A DNA stretch of 64,000 nt from contig NZ_FNSW01000001.1 in the NCBI RefSeq assembly GCF_900104695.1, forward strand, positions 2,852,001-2,916,000, read 5' to 3'. Every line of letters begins with the position of its first letter. Position 1 is the stretch's first letter. The notes under the pieces are model-generated. The model was not told the DNA's origin, made no database searches, and worked only from the letters and a program-made list of their open reading frames with translations. Both the position numbers and the translations under genes were made by a program. Positions 9,836 to 18,350 of the stretch are shown piece after piece. Source of the stretch: Paenibacillus sp. GP183. Its GTDB lineage: Bacteria > Bacillota > Bacilli > Paenibacillales > NBRC-103111.

Positions 9836-9878
9836 AAAAAAGCAAAGGAACCTTGATAATTCAAGATTCCCTTGCTTT
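9836..9878 (-). terminator. Terminator of the truncated tRNA-Leu
   Basis: On the minus strand a GCAAGGGAATCTTGA / TCAAGGTTCCTTTGC stem with a short ATTA-type loop is followed by TTTTTTATT. It directly follows the tRNA-Leu 3' fragment and is the usual kind of tRNA terminator. Confidence 0.8.
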
Positions 9879-9880
9879 GA

Positions 9881-9936
9881 TGCGGTCGGCGGGATTTGAA
9901 CCCGCACGCCTTGTGAGCACCACCCCCTCAAGGTGG
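9881..9936 (-). tRNA. tRNA-Leu 3' half (anticodon GAG), attachment-site remnant
   Basis: Minus strand: anticodon stem-loop CCACC-TTGAGGG-GGTGG (anticodon GAG, Leu), a long class II variable arm, T arm GCGGG-TTCAAAT-CCCGC and acceptor strand CGACCGC plus A. The 5' half (acceptor strand and D arm) is absent: the sequence beyond 9936 does not pair with the acceptor. A tRNA 3' half with its own terminator is the usual mark of a site-specific integration scar. Confidence 0.8.
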
Positions 9937-10273
9937 ATGGTAGTGTTGGATATATTGGGATTTAATCCGACAAACCTTAATAAATAAGGTTTTTTATATT
10001 TACCTTTCCGTTCAATTCTGTTCATTTAGGATACTTTACTGAGAATTTCGTCCCCAACTCGTCCCCAAGAAGCAATGTGGATATAGATGTACAGTGTTCG
10101 TGTTAAATCGTTAGTTTGATATAAACTATTATAGTCCGATAAAGCATTGATTTTACTGGATTTTTCATGTTCGCATTCTGTTCTATTCGGATCTTTTAGG
10201 CTAGTTGGTGTTACATTTTAACATTGATACTATTATGTTGAGCTTTCCATTCAGATGAGTCCAAAAGAGAGGT
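9937..10273. other. Intergenic, attachment-site-proximal; possible integrase tail
   Basis: No complete gene. On the minus strand, 10026-10080 reads ...IHIASWGRVGDEILSKVS-stop, resembling the GDEL-type tail of phage tyrosine integrases, and it sits right next to the tRNA scar. The frame has no extended upstream ORF, so this is at most a 3' remnant. Confidence 0.35.
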
Positions 10274-10606
10274 GTGGCCGTTCGTAGGCTCAAGATGGGA
10301 TGGGATGAAAAGCGTGCTACCACACAGCCGGTTCAAGATATTAACTCACTGAGAGAGGCAGCGCGTCGGATGTCCGAATTAAATCAAAAATACCCACGTG
10401 ATATAGTGGACCTCGCTGTGAGAAATGGCATTAAAATCTGCACATTCCGGAAGAGATGTGAGAAAGGCTGGGATTATATGAATGCTGCCACGATACCCCC
10501 ATCAAAAGCAAACGGACCAATGCGACTCAAGGAGTTGTACGGTGAGAATGGTCACTATAAGGATATGATTAATTTGGTATTCGCTGAGAAAAAAATGAAA
10601 TCATAA
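10274..10606 (+). CDS. Small phage-like hypothetical protein
   Basis: 110 residues from a GTG start, rich in charged residues and predicted soluble (MGWDEKRATT..., DIVDLAVRNGIKICTFRKRCEKGWD). The AGAGAGG upstream is only one base from the GTG, so the ATG eight codons in may be the true start. No domain recognised. The location between an integrase-like scar and an SP-beta-like DNA ligase suggests prophage origin. Confidence 0.5.
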   Translation: MAVRRLKMGWDEKRATTQPVQDINSLREAARRMSELNQKYPRDIVDLAVRNGIKICTFRKRCEKGWDYMNAATIPPSKANGPMRLKELYGENGHYKDMINLVFAEKKMKS

Positions 10607-10639
10607 AGAACCCCTAAAGGCTCATTTACTTAGGATCGT

Positions 10640-11500
10640 CTATAAAACAAAATCAACAAAAGATGGTGTTCGCAGCATATTATTACGGGTCCAGTTCCGG
10701 AATTTAACCTTGGCTTTCAATACGGGATCCAAATATACAAAATTCTTATCTTCACCGGTTATAAGCTGTTTGGCAATGTTGTAGAATGCTTTTTTATGTT
10801 TGGGAGGTATGCCGAGTTCAATTATGCCCGCGGCCCTCTTCTTACCATTCTCCTCTACCTGGACAAGCAAACCGAATTCATCCTTACGATACCCTGAAAT
10901 AAAAACTTCAGTGTCTTCATACCGAACTATCTTCAGCCAATCCGAGCTACGCTTACTGACGTACAGGCTGTCTTTTCGCTTCCCAACTACACCTTCCATC
11001 CTTATCTCGCAAATGGCGCTCTACAGGTCCGTTCCGTTGTTTTCAGTGTATGGGATAATGCTGATGTACGGACTTGGTTTGATTATTGATTCGAGGATTG
11101 ATTTCCGCTTTATCAATGGCAGCCGGCGCAGGTCCCGGCCATTTTGTCTCAATACATCAAAAACAATATAATGCACTGGCCTAGTCTTTGCCGCGTCATT
11201 TATTTTTATTTGCTTGGTTAGCTGAAATCTTTCCATGACACTCTCAAAATCAATTGCTCCGATATTTGGATCTATGCCGCAGACTTCCCCATCCAGGATA
11301 ACATCATCCCCTGTGATAGCAGGATTCCAGAGTTCCGGATATTTCCTGGTACATTCATTATTGTCCCTGGTGAATAATCTAGTTTCACCATTTTTATAAG
11401 TCATTATCAATCTATGGCCATCTATTTTGGGTTCGAATAAATATGCTGGATCATTGAAGGGTGCGTCACTCTTCTCGAGTAACATTGGGGAAATAAACAT
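10640..11500 (-). pseudogene. ATP-dependent DNA ligase interrupted by an in-frame amber codon
   Basis: Two same-frame ORFs (11500-11021 and 10999-10640) are separated by one TAG and seven sense codons with no frameshift. The first half has the adenylation lysine K25 in EPKIDGHR (motif I) and LDGEVCG (motif III); the second has GVVGKRKDS (motif IV) and SSDWLKIVRYED (motif V) and a short OB-fold C-terminus. The joined length of about 286 residues matches small phage-type ligases such as SP-beta LigB/YoqV. Without suppression the product stops after residue 159 and loses motifs IV-V, so it should be inactive. Confidence 0.8.
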
Positions 11501-11702
11501 AGTTGCATCACCAATATTGATTTTATCAATAGCTACTTGATTTTTTTAGTGGTAATTAGAGGGACTTAAATTACGAACTTGAATTATATCATAGAGGAAA
11601 CGGGGATTATAACGGGCAAAATTAGCGCATTCTTCTGGTGTTTTAAGGATGATGGATGATATTATAAATTCAAGCAATTTATAATTTTAGGGTGGAGAAC
11701 AT

Positions 11703-12968
11703 ATGCCGCAAGTCTTAGAAAGCATCGTGGATAACTTTATGTTCATATGTATTCCATCCATTGTGTATTTTCTAGTTTGGACAAAATACAGGAAACAAAG
11801 CGGCTATTCTTCCAAGATTGTTTTATTCATTTTTTTGAGCATCTCAGTTATCTTGTGTTTATCTTTCCCGTATCATTATCTGGAACATTACATTTTCGAT
11901 TTTAGAGAAGTCCCTCTTGTGATCGGTGTTTTATATGGAGGGCCACTGGTGGGAGGGGCGCTTCTTGCTATTCTGATGGTTTATCGTTTCATTATCGGCG
12001 GCCATGGAGCATACAATGCTTTATTCACTGATTTAGGCATATACTTAAGTCTGGTAACCATGACAATCAGGCATCGTTTGTACAACCGTTCCCAATTGAT
12101 TAGAGCGCTGGTTGTATCTACCGCAATAGTCCCGATTCTTATAAAGTTGCTGTTGTATTGGTTTTCCATGTTAAGTTACCAAGCAACAATAATCTCCGTC
12201 CTTTTTAGGATTATTGAGTTCGTTGCGATATATATGACAGTATATCTTATTGAGTTTTTAATTGGTCATTTTAAGATGCAAAAGGAACTTCAGGAAATTG
12301 AAAAAATGAGAGTTATCAGTCAAATCGCAGCCAGTGTTTCACATGAGATCCGAAATCCATTAACTACAGTAAAAGGTTTGCTGCAGGTTTTTAGAGCGAA
12401 TGATCTATCATTAGAAAAGAAGCAAAATTTAACTGACGTTGCGTTACATGAACTAGATACAGCCATAAATATAATCTCTGACTATTTAACATTTGCAAAA
12501 CCACAGATAGAGAAAATGATATTTCTCAATTTATCTATTGAACTTCAACAAGTTATTAGTGTATTAACACCTTATGCAAATATGCAGCAAGTTACACTGA
12601 CGTGCGTCGTGGATACAAATCAACAAATCCTTGGAGATAGCCAACAGTTTCGACAGAGTTTAATCAATCTTGTGAAAAACTGCATCGAAGCTTCACCAAT
12701 TGGAAGAGTGGATGTTGCTGTTCTAACAATTCGGGAGCATGTTGTTATTCGAATCAAAGATACTGGAATTGGAATGACTAGTGATCAGATCCAAAGGCTT
12801 GGCATCCCATATTATTCTACAAAAGAAAAAGGGACAGGACTTGGCACGAGTGTAGCTTTTAGTATCATCAAAGCTATGAATGGTTCAATAGAAATAGAGA
12901 GTGAGATCAATAAGGGAAGTTTATTCGTGATTTCCTTTCCTTTAGCTACTCATAAAGAGCAATCTTAA
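11703..12968 (+). CDS. Membrane sensor histidine kinase, KinB-like
   Basis: 421 residues. Residues 1-190 form about six transmembrane helices of the 5TMR/LytS type with a VPLVIGVLYGG segment. A HisKA domain follows with phospho-acceptor H214 (SVSHEIRNPL), then an HATPase with N326 (NLVKNCIEAS), DTGIGM at 353-358 and GTGLGTS. KinB-type kinases of this layout phosphorylate Spo0F at sporulation onset. No response regulator lies beside it, consistent with an orphan phosphorelay kinase. A hairpin plus T-run follows at 13036. Confidence 0.88.
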   Translation: MPQVLESIVDNFMFICIPSIVYFLVWTKYRKQSGYSSKIVLFIFLSISVILCLSFPYHYLEHYIFDFREVPLVIGVLYGGPLVGGALLAILMVYRFIIGGHGAYNALFTDLGIYLSLVTMTIRHRLYNRSQLIRALVVSTAIVPILIKLLLYWFSMLSYQATIISVLFRIIEFVAIYMTVYLIEFLIGHFKMQKELQEIEKMRVISQIAASVSHEIRNPLTTVKGLLQVFRANDLSLEKKQNLTDVALHELDTAINIISDYLTFAKPQIEKMIFLNLSIELQQVISVLTPYANMQQVTLTCVVDTNQQILGDSQQFRQSLINLVKNCIEASPIGRVDVAVLTIREHVVIRIKDTGIGMTSDQIQRLGIPYYSTKEKGTGLGTSVAFSIIKAMNGSIEIESEINKGSLFVISFPLATHKEQS

Positions 12969-13035
12969 CAAATCCATTGACTGGTCATTTATGTGCGAGG
13001 GAAATTATTGAACAATTTTCTTTTTAGCAATTAAG

Positions 13036-13063
13036 GAGCGGCGACTGCAGGCCGTTCTTTTTT
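13036..13063 (+). terminator. Terminator after the histidine kinase
   Basis: GAGCGGC-gactgcag-GCCGTTC (one G-T pair) followed by TTTTTTA on the plus strand, about 70 bp after the kinase stop. Confidence 0.7.
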
Positions 13064-13253
13064 ATGTGTCAATAATTTTACAGGTGCAGGTTCCCTTCCG
13101 GAGAACGGAAAAGAGCACGCAGAAACGGGGGGGTCCGCTAATGCATGCCTATTTGAAGAATACTTTTTATTAGTATGCGTATTGCAGTTATTTGTGCAGA
13201 TTTAAATAAAAAAAGTCTACAGCCTAAGCTTCAATCTTTTGACAATGACCCTA

Positions 13254-13346
13254 TTAAATTATGAAGGTAGAAAGAATGATGACTAACAGAATAAAGAGAA
13301 CCAGTACAAAAGCGAAATGTCTTCCAAATCCTCCAACAAAGCTCAT
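13254..13346 (-). CDS. YjcZ-like sporulation micropeptide
   Basis: A 30-residue ORF, MSFVGGFGRHFAFVLVLFIL followed by LVIILSTFII. It has the glycine-containing head and single hydrophobic helix of the YjcZ/YhcZ-type small sporulation proteins of Bacillales. An AGGGAGTG ribosome site lies 7 bases before the ATG. It would be a membrane-associated spore or mother-cell micropeptide; the function of the family is not established. Confidence 0.7.
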   Translation of the reverse strand: MSFVGGFGRHFAFVLVLFILLVIILSTFII

Positions 13347-13654
13347 TCGTCTTCACTCCCTTCAAACAAAGATACAATACTATATTTTTTTATTTCGGAA
13401 ATGCTTGGGTAAATGCTATATCTAAAAGTCTAAATTAATGTCCAAACATAGAAAGGTGCTACCACTCTAGCTTTCAGCGCCTCCGTAAAGAAGTTTACAT
13501 GCCTTTTACAATCTCCAATTGAGAGAATGCCTTTACAGCCTTCTGAGTCGCGTTTACAACACTTTGCACATTATCCACACTCAAATCCTACCAGATGGCC
13601 CCAGGTGCTTCGGCTTATGAGCTGTTCGGTACAATAAAACATGTCCATGGCATA
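13347..13654. other. Intergenic, no gene recognised
   Basis: About 310 bases with no ORF of convincing composition, no RNA and no clear repeat; only the ribosome site of the YjcZ-like ORF at its left end can be supported. Confidence 0.4.
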
Positions 13655-14170
13655 TTAAGCCTCCTTTCGCTCGTTCGCCTTCACCCGGGAAAGAGCTTGC
13701 TGCCATGTTTCACCTTTTTGCGGAACCGGGTTAGCGCCGGCCAGAGCTAGCTTCTGAATAACCCATGACGAGAAGGTTAGATCATGGATGCCGGTACCTG
13801 TTTTGTTATTCTCTTGGTCAACTCCTGTATGATGCTCCTGGCAAAGTACCATTTGATTACGGATATCATCTTTACTGAGCATCGGACGATTCTTAAGCAG
13901 CTTGCCATAGCCGTAAACGTCCCATTCTTCGAGAAATTCCTTTGCCAGATCATAATTAGCGATATTTGCGAACATGTACTCGATAGCTCTGTGATGGACT
14001 TGGAGATGATCTGAACCCCCACATACCCAGCACTTGTAATGGCCATCCTCTTTCAAACGAGTCACAGAGGCTTCAAATTCAGCCGATGTCGTTCTATCGG
14101 CGTGATCCGGATCTACGACCATATCATGCAATGTCCTGGATTCCATATGAATTTCTGTCATTGTACTCAC
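13655..14170 (-). CDS. HNH-like phage protein
   Basis: 171 residues. The order CWVCGGSDHLQVHHR (CxxC and HH) followed about 65 residues later by MVLCQEHHTG (CxxHH) fits a zinc-bound HNH nuclease fold. Upstream and downstream regions are charged and soluble. Isolated HNH genes like this are common in phages and their remnants, in keeping with the decayed element to its left. Nuclease activity is inferred only. Confidence 0.6.
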   Translation of the reverse strand: MSTMTEIHMESRTLHDMVVDPDHADRTTSAEFEASVTRLKEDGHYKCWVCGGSDHLQVHHRAIEYMFANIANYDLAKEFLEEWDVYGYGKLLKNRPMLSKDDIRNQMVLCQEHHTGVDQENNKTGTGIHDLTFSSWVIQKLALAGANPVPQKGETWQQALSRVKANERKEA

Positions 14171-14287
14171 CTCCTTTTAAATTTATTCTATGAAACTGTT
14201 AAGTCTGCAGCTTGTACTCTTGCAGACCAATTTTTTGAATAATTAAATAGCCCTACTCTATGAGCAGGACCATTATAAAATAATTCG

Positions 14288-14420
14288 TTATTTGTGGCTG
14301 AAATTATGGTGATGTAATTCCTCGATCAATCCCTGAAGGGCAGCACGCTCTTTTCTCGCAAGCTTTAATTCCTCTTTAACAAGCAGTATTTCCCAGGTAA
14401 ATTTTTTGCATTTCGCATAG
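14288..14420 (-). pseudogene. 3' fragment of a membrane/coiled-coil protein gene (paralogue of 25297-25674)
   Basis: Minus strand reads ...LLVKEELKLARKERAALQ then GLIEELHHHNFSHK-stop, nearly the C-terminus of the 125-residue protein at 25297-25674 (VKEELQLAKEERAALQELIEELHHHH). Only the coiled-coil tail remains; upstream the frame hits a stop, so this is a gene remnant. Confidence 0.7.
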
Positions 14421-14425
14421 ATTCG

Positions 14426-14650
14426 TTAAGTACCGGTTACAACTTTTTTACTTCCTGTATCGAAAAGATCTGAATCATCAGTATCAGTAATATTGAAAAT
14501 ATTACTGCTTGTGGGAAAGTCGCCTACATTGTTGCTGCCAGAGCCCTGATGAACTTTGAGGCTGTTGGAAGGTGAAACAATCATGGTATCTCCGTGAATA
14601 AAGCTTCCCACATTACTCACTATTTTAACAACTCCTGAAAAACCGGGCAT
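14426..14650 (-). CDS. GerPA/GerPF family spore germination protein
   Basis: 74 residues, MPGFSGVVKIVSNVGSFIHG then DTMIVSPSNS and a GSGSNNVGDF motif, matching the small GerPA/GerPF proteins that help germinants cross the spore coat. The usual gerP operon neighbours are absent, so it is a lone paralogue. It supports an endospore-forming host. Confidence 0.8.
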   Translation of the reverse strand: MPGFSGVVKIVSNVGSFIHGDTMIVSPSNSLKVHQGSGSNNVGDFPTSSNIFNITDTDDSDLFDTGSKKVVTGT

Positions 14651-14947
14651 AGCTAAATCATCTCCTTATCCCATTGTACTATAGTCTATGCCTAAAAGAG
14701 GTAAGGGGTACTTTTTTTCTGTCTAATTTATCCCCCAGTTTACAGCAAATTTCTTCAAGTATATTAGTATGTACGCCGAGTGCCGTATCCCTATCCAGAG
14801 TTCAGCCTATGCGGTCTTTTTAACGAGAACGCACATTCGCACTAGCGTTTGTATGCATAATCGGGAAACGTCTAAAATGACCCTTTAAACGTGTCTAGTG
14901 ACGTGCTCAATTTTGAGTCAAGTAAATTGCAGACCACAAACAGAAAG

Positions 14948-14982
14948 AGACCCACAGACCGGTTGACGGTTACTGTGGGTCT
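14948..14982. terminator. Terminator-like hairpin
   Basis: AGACCCACAG and CTGTGGGTCT pair around a 15-nt loop. No U-run follows on the plus strand, so termination is uncertain; no gene is clearly served. Confidence 0.4.
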
Positions 14983-15020
14983 TAAGTGTTATATGAAAAT
15001 GGGGTCGAGGTTTATTATAT

Positions 15021-15076
15021 GCTTGGTACATTATCGCAGTGTAAAGGGCTTGTTTCATTTTGATTACAAAATGCCG
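15021..15076. repeat. Dispersed repeat, copy 1
   Basis: GCTTGGTACATTATCGCAGTG through ATGCCGCT (56 bases) is nearly identical to 42757-42816; the right part (TTTCATTTTGATTACAAA) is exact. Both copies lie about 35 bp after a hairpin. Origin unknown; possibly the end of a mobile element. Confidence 0.65.
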
Positions 15077-15189
15077 CTGCAGCTGTGCATCTAAAAGGCT
15101 AGTGTTGTGTACTAATGTCCTTTGAGCTATCGTTTTCCGTTAGCGGAAATATATGCCACTCATTTTTTAGATAATAAACGTCCTTCTCT

Positions 15190-15361
15190 CTACCCGATAA
15201 TTTTTGCATCGTCGCCTACAGCGCCTCCGGATTATGGAGTCCGCGTGCGATCAAAAGATTGGCTGCGCCGTTCTAAGAGGCAGTATTTGTCGCTGGCGGT
15301 GCAACAGTTTGAACGGTATGTCGAAGATTATTTCGCGAGTCTCTCGAAGGTGACCGGATAA
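15190..15361 (+). pseudogene. LysR-type regulator C-terminal remnant
   Basis: The translation ends YGVRVRSKDWLRRSKRQYLS then LAVQQFERYVEDYF, which resembles the C-terminal tail of LysR substrate-binding domains. No HTH or effector domain precedes it. Its last 34 bases overlap the 3' end of the convergent P450 gene. The assignment rests on a short tail only. Confidence 0.35.
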
Positions 15362-16530
15362 TTTTTCAAACCGAATACAAACGAGCTCTGAATCGGTACG
15401 ATCTCCCTACCGGGGACCAGCTTGATATCATGGCAAATTTGCAGCAGCGTTTCGATCGCAATGTGTCCCTCAAGGCGGGCTAAAGGCGCCCCTAGACAGA
15501 AATGGATGCCGAAACCGAACGACATGTGCGGATTCGGCTTGCGCAGCTTATAAAATGCGTCTGGGTCGGTGAATTTGGATTCATCCCTGTTTGCCGCGCC
15601 AACCCAAGTGGTCACCTGATCGCCCTTGCGGATCAGGCTGCCACCGATTTGCACATCCTCCTTGGCCACGCGGCCAATGGAGACAATAGGTGGATAATAG
15701 CGCAGCACCTCTTCGATGAAGGTCGGAATGACACCGGGATCTTGGGCCAACTCTGCCTGTAGCTGTGGCTGTTCCGTCAGGACGCGAAAGCTGTTTGTAA
15801 TCAAATTTGTCGTCGTTTCGTTACCGGCTGCGAGAAGCAGAATGCAGAAATTGATGATCTCCTGTTCGCTCAGCTTCTCTCCTTCGATTTCAGCTTGCAT
15901 CAGCGCGGAGACGAGATCGTCTTTCGGCTCGCTTGCTCGCTCCTTCAGAATCCCCTGAAAATAGTCCGTCAGCTCCCCGAACGTCTTCATCCTCTTCTGC
16001 ATGATCTGTTCGAATGCTTCGTCACTCAGGTCTTCCGCACTTTCCACGAGCACATCAGACCACTGTTTGAAATGCTGCCTGTCAGACGAAGGCACACCGA
16101 GCAATTCCGCAATAACGATGACGGGAAGCGGTGTAGCAAAGTCGTGGACAACGTCCATTTCGGCGCCTGTCGCTTGCGACAGCAAGTCTTCGGCGATATC
16201 CCGAATCCGCGGAGCAAACTCTTGGATCGCTCTTGGCGTAAATGCTTTATTGACCAAGTCGCGCAATTGGTGATGCTTGGGCGGATCCATGAACAGGAGG
16301 TTTTGGTTGGCGGCTGCTCCCCGGACGGAAGAGAACGTCTTGGGATCCTTGAGGATGCGATGCACGTCTTCATACGGAAACACATCCCAGCAGTTGCGAT
16401 TCTCATCAAACCGTACTGGGCTTTCACGTCTCAGCTGGCTCAATACGCTGAACGGGTTCAGGCCGCTCTCCAGCGTTTCCAGTTCGGTCATCCTCAGCAT
16501 ATTGGCAAACTTGGTTACTTTCACAATCAT
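15328..16530 (-). CDS. Cytochrome P450
   Basis: 400 residues. Haem-binding FGFGIHFCLG at 338-347 with the thiolate C345, I-helix AAGNETTTN near residue 237, and ExxR in FIEEVLRYYP. Soluble bacterial class, resembling the CYP107/CYP109 type that hydroxylates lipids, terpenoids or polyketides with an external ferredoxin. No redox partner or biosynthetic genes lie alongside. GGGAGG is only 2 bases from the ATG at 16530 but 8 from the in-frame GTG at 16524, which may be the true start. Confidence 0.9.
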   Translation of the reverse strand: MIVKVTKFANMLRMTELETLESGLNPFSVLSQLRRESPVRFDENRNCWDVFPYEDVHRILKDPKTFSSVRGAAANQNLLFMDPPKHHQLRDLVNKAFTPRAIQEFAPRIRDIAEDLLSQATGAEMDVVHDFATPLPVIVIAELLGVPSSDRQHFKQWSDVLVESAEDLSDEAFEQIMQKRMKTFGELTDYFQGILKERASEPKDDLVSALMQAEIEGEKLSEQEIINFCILLLAAGNETTTNLITNSFRVLTEQPQLQAELAQDPGVIPTFIEEVLRYYPPIVSIGRVAKEDVQIGGSLIRKGDQVTTWVGAANRDESKFTDPDAFYKLRKPNPHMSFGFGIHFCLGAPLARLEGHIAIETLLQICHDIKLVPGREIVPIQSSFVFGLKNYPVTFERLAK

Positions 16531-16638
16531 TTCCTCCCTTGGTTGAAATTCCTATACTAGTATCCGGTATTCATTCTGATGTTGAAGGTTAGATAGAATT
16601 CCTACAGGTAATTATATAAATGCCAAATGATAATGTAC

Positions 16639-18350
16639 CCTGAAATATTCATAGCGCTACACTAAGAACGCCGTCAGACCAGTAACAGCAAGGGAATGCA
16701 GGAAATTAATGCTTCACTTAAAAGGTGAAGAGAAAACATGGAAAAAGAGCCCTTACTTTGGTAGTGTTAAAGGTGACGAAACCAATCACACCAAAGGGAG
16801 ACTCTTCTATGGCAAGTTTACAAGAGTACGGCATGAACTTCAACCCCCGAATGAAAGTGAATTTTGAAGGCGGCGATCTGACCTCGGACGCAGGCTTGCT
16901 ATTATACAAAGAATTCGATCACAAACTCGGTCTTTCCGAAGCCGTTAAAGAGATGCTCGTCGTGCAAGACTCCGTTCACCACCGAGACCATCCCAATTCC
17001 GATGTCGTTCTTCAAAAGATGTATCAACATCTTGCAGGGTATCACACCGACGATCATGCGGATGACCTCAGCGTAGAACCATTGCTGACCGCTATGATGG
17101 GGAAAGAGCGCTTGGCCTCACAGCCAACGATTTCCCGATTTAATGACAAAGCGACTATGGATACCGCTAAGTCTTTAGAACGCATAAACGGCGTGCTTCA
17201 AGGTCGCGTCTATACGCTCGAGGCCAGAGACCAATTCGTCATGGATCTGGATTCTTCCGGCTTTGCCGCTTACGGTGAGCAACATGGAGCGAATTACAAT
17301 GCCCACTATCAGCAGAACGGATTTCATCCGCTGTTTTGTTTTGATGGGCTGACGGGTGATTGTCTCGGTGCTGAACTTCGCGCCGGCAACGTCTATACCT
17401 CTCGTCAAGCCGTACGTTTCATGGGACCGATTCTCACGCGATACGAGTCGTATGCGCCGGATGCCTTGATCGTCCTGCGCGGCGACAGTGGCTTCGCCCT
17501 TCCGGGACTGTTTGAACTGACGGAAACAAAGGGCCATAAATACGCTATTCGCTTGAAATCCAACGCCCGCCTGCAATCAGCGGCACAGGCTATGGCGAAT
17601 CCATTGTTAAACCCGAAAAAGTTGCATGAGCGCCAAGTCCATTACCGGGAATTTCAATATAAAGCGGACAAGTGGAGTCGAACTCGCCGTGTGGTTGTTA
17701 AGATGGAACGTCTAGCCGGTGAACTGCACTTTCAGTTCACGTTTATTGTCACGAACATGACATTGCAGCCCTGCAACGTGATCCGGTTTTACTTTCAACG
17801 TGGGCATATGGAAAACTTTATTAAGGAAGCTAAAAACGGGTTTGCTTGCGACAAGATGAGCAGTACAAATTTTGAATCGAATGCAGTTAAACTGCAATTG
17901 GCCATGTTAGCTTACAACTTCAACAACTGGTTTCGCCGCCTATGCTTACCCGAGAAACTAAAGCCAAGCCGTATGGAGACGTTACGTAACAAGTTGATTA
18001 AAATTGCGGGAAAACTGATCTATTCCGGTCGCTACTGGACATGGAAATTGTGCAGTTCTTGCATCTACCGAGAGCCCTTCATCCAAACGTTGAACAATAT
18101 CCAGCGTTTGCCTAGATTCGGGTGACGGTTAAGTCATTCTAGCAAAATCTCAAAAGCTTCATTCTGACCTAACGGGAACGCATGTCTATTTCAAAGTCCA
18201 TATAATGGGAATTTATTAATTCACTTCATTATTGCTTAAGCGCTCCGCCAGATTGCATCTCCAAAACCCCACTGCAAGTGATTTTCGAAGGTCTAACTCC
18301 TATATTTCCCATTTGAGTAAAGGGACTCAAGGCTCCATGAATATTTCAGG
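16639..18350 (+). mobile_element. IS1380-family insertion sequence (complete, copy 1)
   Basis: 1712 bp. Terminal inverted repeats begin CCTGAAATATTCAT and end ATGAATATTTCAGG; the element is flanked by a perfect 5-bp TGTAC direct repeat (16634-16638 and 18351-18355), proving insertion as a unit. A second copy, identical where visible, begins at 63612 in the same orientation. Confidence 0.93.
16809..18125 (+). CDS. IS1380-family DDE transposase
   Basis: 438 residues from ATG (MASLQEYGMNFNPRMKVNFE). Conserved parts include DLTSDAGLLLYKEFDHKLG at the N-terminus, DLDSSGFAAYGEQ and VLRGDSGFALPGLFE with catalytic aspartates, and a C-terminal YFQRGHMENFIKEAKNGFACD with the glutamate. The frame is intact. 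A longer in-frame start at 16725 lies within the left terminal region and is not preferred because GGGAG precedes 16809. Confidence 0.92.
   Translation: MASLQEYGMNFNPRMKVNFEGGDLTSDAGLLLYKEFDHKLGLSEAVKEMLVVQDSVHHRDHPNSDVVLQKMYQHLAGYHTDDHADDLSVEPLLTAMMGKERLASQPTISRFNDKATMDTAKSLERINGVLQGRVYTLEARDQFVMDLDSSGFAAYGEQHGANYNAHYQQNGFHPLFCFDGLTGDCLGAELRAGNVYTSRQAVRFMGPILTRYESYAPDALIVLRGDSGFALPGLFELTETKGHKYAIRLKSNARLQSAAQAMANPLLNPKKLHERQVHYREFQYKADKWSRTRRVVVKMERLAGELHFQFTFIVTNMTLQPCNVIRFYFQRGHMENFIKEAKNGFACDKMSSTNFESNAVKLQLAMLAYNFNNWFRRLCLPEKLKPSRMETLRNKLIKIAGKLIYSGRYWTWKLCSSCIYREPFIQTLNNIQRLPRFG

Larger units (their letters stand above)
14651..15189. other. Intergenic with hairpin and dispersed repeat
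   Basis: No gene supported. It holds a 10-bp-stem hairpin at 14948-14982 (AGACCCACAG / CTGTGGGTCT) and a repeat at 15021-15076 shared with 42757-42816. Confidence 0.5.

Noticed and set aside
16725-16808. Upstream extension of the IS1380 transposase frame
   Set aside because: Lies in the IS left end; ATG 16809 has GGGAG and family-typical start.
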